46,118 nucleotides of DNA from the NCBI GenBank assembly GCA_018674655.1, contig JABGZQ010000079.1, forward strand, positions 1-46,118, given 5' to 3'. Position 1 is the first letter of the stretch, and every line of letters starts with the position of its first letter. Shown here one piece after another: positions 42,641-46,118 of this stretch. The DNA is from Fidelibacterota bacterium (GTDB lineage: Bacteria; Fidelibacterota; Marinisomatia; Marinisomatales; TCS55). The notes under the pieces were generated by a model. It saw only the letters and a program-made list of their open reading frames with translations. It made no database searches and was not told the origin of the DNA. Both the position numbers and the translations under genes were made by a program.

Positions 42641-43054
42641 ATGAGCAACCCATACTTAACCAAAATATTCTATTTTAACGCTGCCCACCAATATGGTCAA
42701 AAAGATTGGTCAGATCAAAAGAACTGGGAGATATTTGGTCCTGACTCAAGAGTTCACGGCCATAATTATACGCTGGAAGTGATGGTGACAGGTGAAGTCA
42801 ATCCGGAGACTGGATTTCTTGTCGACTTAAATCAATTGAAAACAATTGTTAAAACCCATGTGATCGATATAATTGATCATAGTCAAATTCAAGAAATAAA
42901 TTGGTTTCAGGGTAAGCAGCCCAGCACAGAAAATATGGTTCAGTTTATTTGGAAGCAGATTGAGACCCATCTAACTGGCACCATACTTCATCGCATTCGA
43001 CTTAGGGAAACGCCCACCATTTTTACAGATTATTATGGTCCAAATTCTGAATAA
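42641..43054 (+). CDS. queD: QueD/6-pyruvoyltetrahydropterin synthase family protein lacking cysteine
   Basis: This 137-aa T-fold protein has the zinc-binding histidines in YFNAAHQY and VHGHNYTLEV, IIDHSQI as the Asp-His of the catalytic triad and LRETPT as the Glu that anchors the pterin. It thus belongs to the QueD/PTPS family. It contains no cysteine at all: where QueD has Cys four residues before HGH there is Asp (DSRVHGH), and the PTPS-III Glu (ExxHGH) is also absent. It is followed two bases later by a queuosine-precursor transporter and then folE, so it could work in queuosine, folate or another pterin pathway. QueD is the nearest name, not a proven function. Confidence 0.78.
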   Translation: MSNPYLTKIFYFNAAHQYGQKDWSDQKNWEIFGPDSRVHGHNYTLEVMVTGEVNPETGFLVDLNQLKTIVKTHVIDIIDHSQIQEINWFQGKQPSTENMVQFIWKQIETHLTGTILHRIRLRETPTIFTDYYGPNSE

Positions 43055-43056
43055 CA

Positions 43057-43755
43057 ATGGATTTTAAAAACCGGTTATACCTCATTCTGGCGGGAATATT
43101 TATCGCCTCTCTTATTAGTTCAAATTTAATTTTCCAAAAGTTTTTCACCTGGACACCATTTGGGCTATATACTTTTGAATTATCCGTTGGTATTTTACCT
43201 TACCCAATTACATTTTTGGTGACGGACCTTATTTCCGAATTATATGGTAAAAAGAAGGCGGATCAAGTGGTATTATCTGGATTGGTGGCATCTATTTTTG
43301 TCATGGCCGTGGTTATGATAGCTAATGCAGTTCCCCAAACGGATTGGTCACCAGTTGACAGTGAAACATTTTCAAATGTGTTTGGGCTCTTTGGACCCGC
43401 TGTATTTGCATCTATGGTGGCTTATCTTGCGGCACAATATATTGATATTCGTGTTTTTCATTTTTGGAAACGGCTTACAAAGGGGAAGCATCTTTGGCTG
43501 AGGAATAATGGGTCAACGATTGTGTCCCAACTGGTTGATACTTTGGCCGTATTGGTTTTATTATGTGGTACAGGCACCATTGAATGGATTCGTTTCTGGC
43601 CTTTATTGGCGAATGGGTTTCTATTCAAAGTTATGGTAGCATTTATGGACACACCATTGTTCTATCTGGGTGTGTGGGCATTAAAGGATAAAATTCATGA
43701 AGATCCTGACGAGGAGGATTGGGAAAAACTTTCATTTAATCAGGAGGCAATCTAA
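43057..43755 (+). CDS. yhhQ: Queuosine precursor transporter (YhhQ family)
   Basis: This 232-aa membrane protein has about six helices and the ECF-like YhhQ/DUF165 pattern: [41 protein letters not shown] and [17 protein letters not shown]. These proteins import queuosine precursors such as preQ0 and preQ1 in E. coli. The neighbours (QueD-like and FolE) both belong to the pterin/deazapurine world, which supports the assignment. The stop overlaps the folE start by one base. A preference for preQ0, preQ1 or queuine is not readable from sequence. Confidence 0.9.
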   Translation: MDFKNRLYLILAGIFIASLISSNLIFQKFFTWTPFGLYTFELSVGILPYPITFLVTDLISELYGKKKADQVVLSGLVASIFVMAVVMIANAVPQTDWSPVDSETFSNVFGLFGPAVFASMVAYLAAQYIDIRVFHFWKRLTKGKHLWLRNNGSTIVSQLVDTLAVLVLLCGTGTIEWIRFWPLLANGFLFKVMVAFMDTPLFYLGVWALKDKIHEDPDEEDWEKLSFNQEAI

Positions 43756-44318
43756 TGACAGAAAAATTTGATCAATTAGAAGCCAATAATAGAGAATTAT
43801 TAGATTTAATCGGCGAAGATTCTCAACGGGAAGGATTGGTAAAAACGCCCAATCGTGTTGCCAGAGCATGGGAATACTTTTCGCAAGGGTATCGTGCTAA
43901 TTTGGATGATATTATTAATGATGCCATATTTCATGAAGATTGCAGCGAAATGGTTGTGGTGCGAGATATTGAATTTTTCTCTATGTGTGAACATCATATG
44001 ATTCCCTTTTTTGGACGGGCCCATGTGGGTTATTTACCCAATAAAAAAGTTATTGGATTATCTAAGATTCCTCGGATTGTGGATATGTTTGCGAGGCGAC
44101 TACAACTTCAAGAACGGCTTACCTCACAAATTGCGAATACATTAGAAGAAGTATTGGATCCAGTGGGCGTGGCTGTGGTGATGGAAGGACGCCATTTATG
44201 TATGCAAATGCGAGGTGTCGAAAAACAAAATAGTTATGCATCTACTTCAGCGATGTTGGGGCAATTTAGAAAATCTGCTGAAACTCGGGCAGAATTCTTA
44301 AGTATTATTGGGAAATAA
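43755..44318 (+). CDS. folE: GTP cyclohydrolase I
   Basis: This 187-aa enzyme converts GTP to dihydroneopterin triphosphate, the first step of folate and of queuosine synthesis. The zinc ligands are Cys and His in [10 protein letters not shown] and the Cys in [29 protein letters not shown] and the ASTSAMLG substrate segment are also present. The type is FolE1 (zinc-dependent). It overlaps the yhhQ stop (TAATG). It feeds the same dihydroneopterin triphosphate that QueD-family enzymes use. Confidence 0.96.
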   Translation: MTEKFDQLEANNRELLDLIGEDSQREGLVKTPNRVARAWEYFSQGYRANLDDIINDAIFHEDCSEMVVVRDIEFFSMCEHHMIPFFGRAHVGYLPNKKVIGLSKIPRIVDMFARRLQLQERLTSQIANTLEEVLDPVGVAVVMEGRHLCMQMRGVEKQNSYASTSAMLGQFRKSAETRAEFLSIIGK

Positions 44319-44319
44319 A

Positions 44320-44646
44320 ATGAGTATAGCTAACACGCCAAAACCACCATATTATGCTGTGATATTTTCATCTCAACATACAAAAAACAAATGGGAAGAA
44401 TATGAAGAAAAATCAGCTAAAATGGTTGCTTTAGCGAAAGAATCACCCGGGTTTTTAGGCGTTGAATCTGTCCGTGATGAGAATGGTTTTGGTATTACAT
44501 CCGTTTATTGGGAAGATAAGGAATCGATAGATATCTGGCGTCATAATGAAGAACATAATAAAGTAAAAAAACGCGGAAGGTCCATTTGGTATGAAAAATA
44601 TTTTTTACGTATTGCAAAGGTAGAAAAAGACTATGGCAAAATTTGA
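44320..44646 (+). CDS. ABM-domain (antibiotic biosynthesis monooxygenase-like) small protein
   Basis: This 108-aa protein has a ferredoxin-like ABM fold: YYAVIFSSQHTKNKWEEYEEKSAKMVALAKESPGFLGVESVRDENG and SVYWEDKESIDIWRHNEEHNKVKKRG, a pattern seen in heme-oxygenase-like and monooxygenase-like dimeric proteins (EthD/YgiN-like). The start at ATG 44320 is preferred to 44308. It overlaps the lpdA start by 14 bases. No heme-binding or cofactor ligand can be pinned down. It could be a stress-related or repair enzyme; the function is unknown. Confidence 0.75.
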   Translation: MSIANTPKPPYYAVIFSSQHTKNKWEEYEEKSAKMVALAKESPGFLGVESVRDENGFGITSVYWEDKESIDIWRHNEEHNKVKKRGRSIWYEKYFLRIAKVEKDYGKI

Positions 44647-46021
44647 TATAGCTGTTTTGGGCGGCGGCCCCGGTGGCTATGTGGCGGCCATACGCGCTGC
44701 TCAGTTGGGAAAGAAAATCGTTATAATTGATGAAGGAAATCTGGGAGGTGTCTGCCTGAATTGGGGTTGTATTCCCACCAAAGCACTTTTAAAGAATGCG
44801 GAAGTTCTTCATTCTGTTAAAAATAGCAAAAAATTCGGTATTACAATTCCTGAATATGAAGTGGATTTTGGTAAAACTGTAAAACGCAGTAGAGATGTCT
44901 CGCAACGCCTGTCGAAGGGGATTGAATTTTTGATGAAGAAAAATAAGATCACCCATATAATCGGTCAGGGTAAAATCAAATTGGCTAATGCGATAGAAGT
45001 GATCCATGATAAAAAGAAAGAATTGGTGAAGGCGGACAAAATCATTATTGCCACCGGTGCGCGTCCAAAAATATTTTCGGGAATGGAACCGGATGGCAAG
45101 CAGGTGATAACCTCTAAAGAAGCGATGATATTAAAAGAACCGCCTCAAAGAATGGTCATTATTGGCGCCGGGGCCATTGGGGTCGAGTTTGCGTATTTTT
45201 ATAATGAATATGGGTCACAGATTCACCTTATTGAAATGATGCCCAATATCTTGCCGGTTGAAGATATGGATATATCGAAAGAAGTGGAAAAAAGTTTTAA
45301 AAAATCCGGGATAAAGATTTATAAAGAAACCAAAGTGACCAAAATTGAAAAATTGAAAACTAAGGTTAAGGTTCATGCTGAAAAGGACGGAAGTAGTCAA
45401 GTTATTGATGCAGATATTGTTTTGAATGCAGTAGGCGTTACGGGAAATATTGAAAATATCGGATTGGAAGCAATTGGCGTTGTTACGGATCGTGGCTCTA
45501 TTACGATCAATGAATTCAATCAAACATCTGTACCCAATATTTATGCTATTGGAGATGTTTCTGGACCGCCATGGCTTGCCCATGTGGCTTCTGCTCAGGG
45601 ACATGTTGCGGCAGAACATGCGTCTGGCCATACGCCTACACCGGTGGATTATACCAATATCCCCGGCTGCACATATTGCCAGCCTCAAGTGGCATCCTTA
45701 GGCTTCACAGAAGCAGTAGCGAAAGAAAAGGGTTATGAAATAAAAGTGGGTCGGTTTGATTTTCGATCCAGTGGAAAAGCCTTAGCGACGGGAGATTCAA
45801 CCGGGTTCGTTAAAATAATTTTTGACGTACAGTATGGTGAATTATTGGGTTGCCATATTGTGGGTAGTGAAGCGACAGAACTGATCGCAGAATTGGGTGT
45901 AGCCAAAGCATTGGAATCCACTTGGCAAGAAATTGCCCTTACGGTCCATGCCCACCCCACGCTTTCAGAAGCTGTCATGGAAGCTGCTTTAGATGCTTTT
46001 GGGCAGAGTGTACATCAGTAA
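44633..46021 (+). CDS. lpdA: Dihydrolipoyl dehydrogenase (E3)
   Basis: This 462-aa FAD-dependent disulfide oxidoreductase re-oxidises dihydrolipoyl groups of 2-oxo acid dehydrogenase complexes or the glycine cleavage system. The N-terminal FAD fold is VLGGGPGGYVAAIRAAQLG, the redox pair is GGVCLNWGCIPTK, the NAD fold is MVIIGAGAIGVEFAYFY and the C-terminal dimer domain has the catalytic His-Glu in TVHAHPTLSEAVMEA. It overlaps the preceding ABM gene by 14 bases. A probable lipB follows, which fits lipoate metabolism. The branched-chain oxoacid link is not shown. Confidence 0.96.
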   Translation: MAKFDIAVLGGGPGGYVAAIRAAQLGKKIVIIDEGNLGGVCLNWGCIPTKALLKNAEVLHSVKNSKKFGITIPEYEVDFGKTVKRSRDVSQRLSKGIEFLMKKNKITHIIGQGKIKLANAIEVIHDKKKELVKADKIIIATGARPKIFSGMEPDGKQVITSKEAMILKEPPQRMVIIGAGAIGVEFAYFYNEYGSQIHLIEMMPNILPVEDMDISKEVEKSFKKSGIKIYKETKVTKIEKLKTKVKVHAEKDGSSQVIDADIVLNAVGVTGNIENIGLEAIGVVTDRGSITINEFNQTSVPNIYAIGDVSGPPWLAHVASAQGHVAAEHASGHTPTPVDYTNIPGCTYCQPQVASLGFTEAVAKEKGYEIKVGRFDFRSSGKALATGDSTGFVKIIFDVQYGELLGCHIVGSEATELIAELGVAKALESTWQEIALTVHAHPTLSEAVMEAALDAFGQSVHQ

Positions 46022-46059
46022 TGCTTCGCCAAACTCAGGGTGACAATTATTACCAGAAA

Positions 46060-46118
46060 ATGGATAATAAAATCAAAATAGTAGATTTAGGGTACATGGA
46101 TTATCAATCCGCTTGGGA
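46060..46118 (+). CDS. lipB: Probable octanoyltransferase, N-terminal fragment cut by the window edge
   Basis: An open frame runs off the window end. From ATG 46060 it reads MDNKIKIVDLGYMDYQSAW, which fits the N-terminus of LipB, the transferase that moves octanoyl groups onto lipoyl domains (pattern VxxLGxxDYQxAW). The frame is also open from ATG 46021, overlapping the lpdA stop. The later start is chosen because the intervening bases look non-coding. Only nineteen residues are visible, so the call rests on that motif and on the neighbouring lpdA. Confidence 0.6.
   Translation, partial: MDNKIKIVDLGYMDYQSAW

Noticed and set aside
45215-45688. 157-residue minus-strand ORF inside lpdA
   Set aside because: It is the antisense shadow of a well-conserved dihydrolipoyl dehydrogenase, with composition typical of such shadows and no start signal.
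1-46118. Mobile elements, CRISPR arrays, prophage or toxin-antitoxin genes
   Set aside because: No transposase, integrase, direct-repeat array or characteristic small gene pair was seen in any frame.

Overview
The window comes from an AT-rich, Gram-negative, free-living bacterium of the Fibrobacterota-Chlorobiota-Bacteroidota (FCB) superphylum. A marine lineage such as Candidatus Marinimicrobia (SAR406) is my best guess. The grounds are a subtilisin-like protease with a YPNPFNP-type C-terminal sorting domain, a TonB receptor paired with a DUF4249-like lipoprotein, a Bacteroidota-type short AMP nucleosidase and ketol-acid reductoisomerase, and an MsbA plus glycosyltransferase-9 envelope cluster. 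The taxonomic call is inference. No IS elements, prophage or CRISPR arrays were seen. Gene density is very high, with many overlapping stop/start pairs and several TTG/GTG starts.

Layout. 1-2876: the 3' end of a GH2 beta-galactosidase and an SGLT-like sodium/sugar symporter (lactose or galactoside use). 2990-7952: a tightly overlapping four-gene operon of a Bcp-type peroxiredoxin with an in-frame UGA exactly at the peroxidatic cysteine codon (probable selenocysteine, with a candidate SECIS hairpin after it), a TonB-dependent receptor, a DUF4249-like lipoprotein and an alkaline-phosphatase-superfamily lipoprotein. 7959-13628: housekeeping genes, namely a DUF2231-like membrane protein, an exported hypothetical, tRNA-Glu, the grxD-bolA iron-sulfur pair, xthA-amn, hemW with a GroES-like protein, and a GNAT acetyltransferase. 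13717-23208: an envelope glycan region with MsbA, a GT4 enzyme, two GT9 (heptosyltransferase) enzymes, a CDP-glycerol glycerophosphotransferase-like protein, a YejM/LtaS-like membrane sulfatase-fold protein, a LicC-like nucleotidyltransferase and a HAD phosphatase.

23280-30763: citrate synthase, the sorted protease, a CBS-domain protein, a barrel-like lipoprotein, then a coupled run of an unknown 296-aa protein, an MBL-fold hydrolase, a DUF309 protein, a degenerate receiver-like protein and endonuclease III. 30764-31144: the only gene-poor stretch longer than 300 bases. It holds a likely promoter, a hairpin, an unlisted 47-codon ORF extremely rich in Ile/Leu/Val codons, and a nested inverted-repeat structure, which together look like an attenuation leader. 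31145-42534: a nine-gene branched-chain amino acid operon (ilvD-ilvB-ilvN-ilvC-leuB-leuA-leuC-leuD-cimA) that ends in a clear intrinsic terminator. It encodes the citramalate route to isoleucine, in which LeuCD and LeuB serve both leucine and isoleucine synthesis. 42641-46118: a QueD-family protein with no cysteine, a YhhQ queuosine-precursor transporter and FolE, preceded by a perfect 19-bp inverted repeat, then a small ABM-domain protein, dihydrolipoyl dehydrogenase and the beginning of a probable lipB.

The items most worth following up are the selenoperoxiredoxin operon, the branched-chain leader, and the cysteine-less QueD homologue with its palindromic operator candidate.
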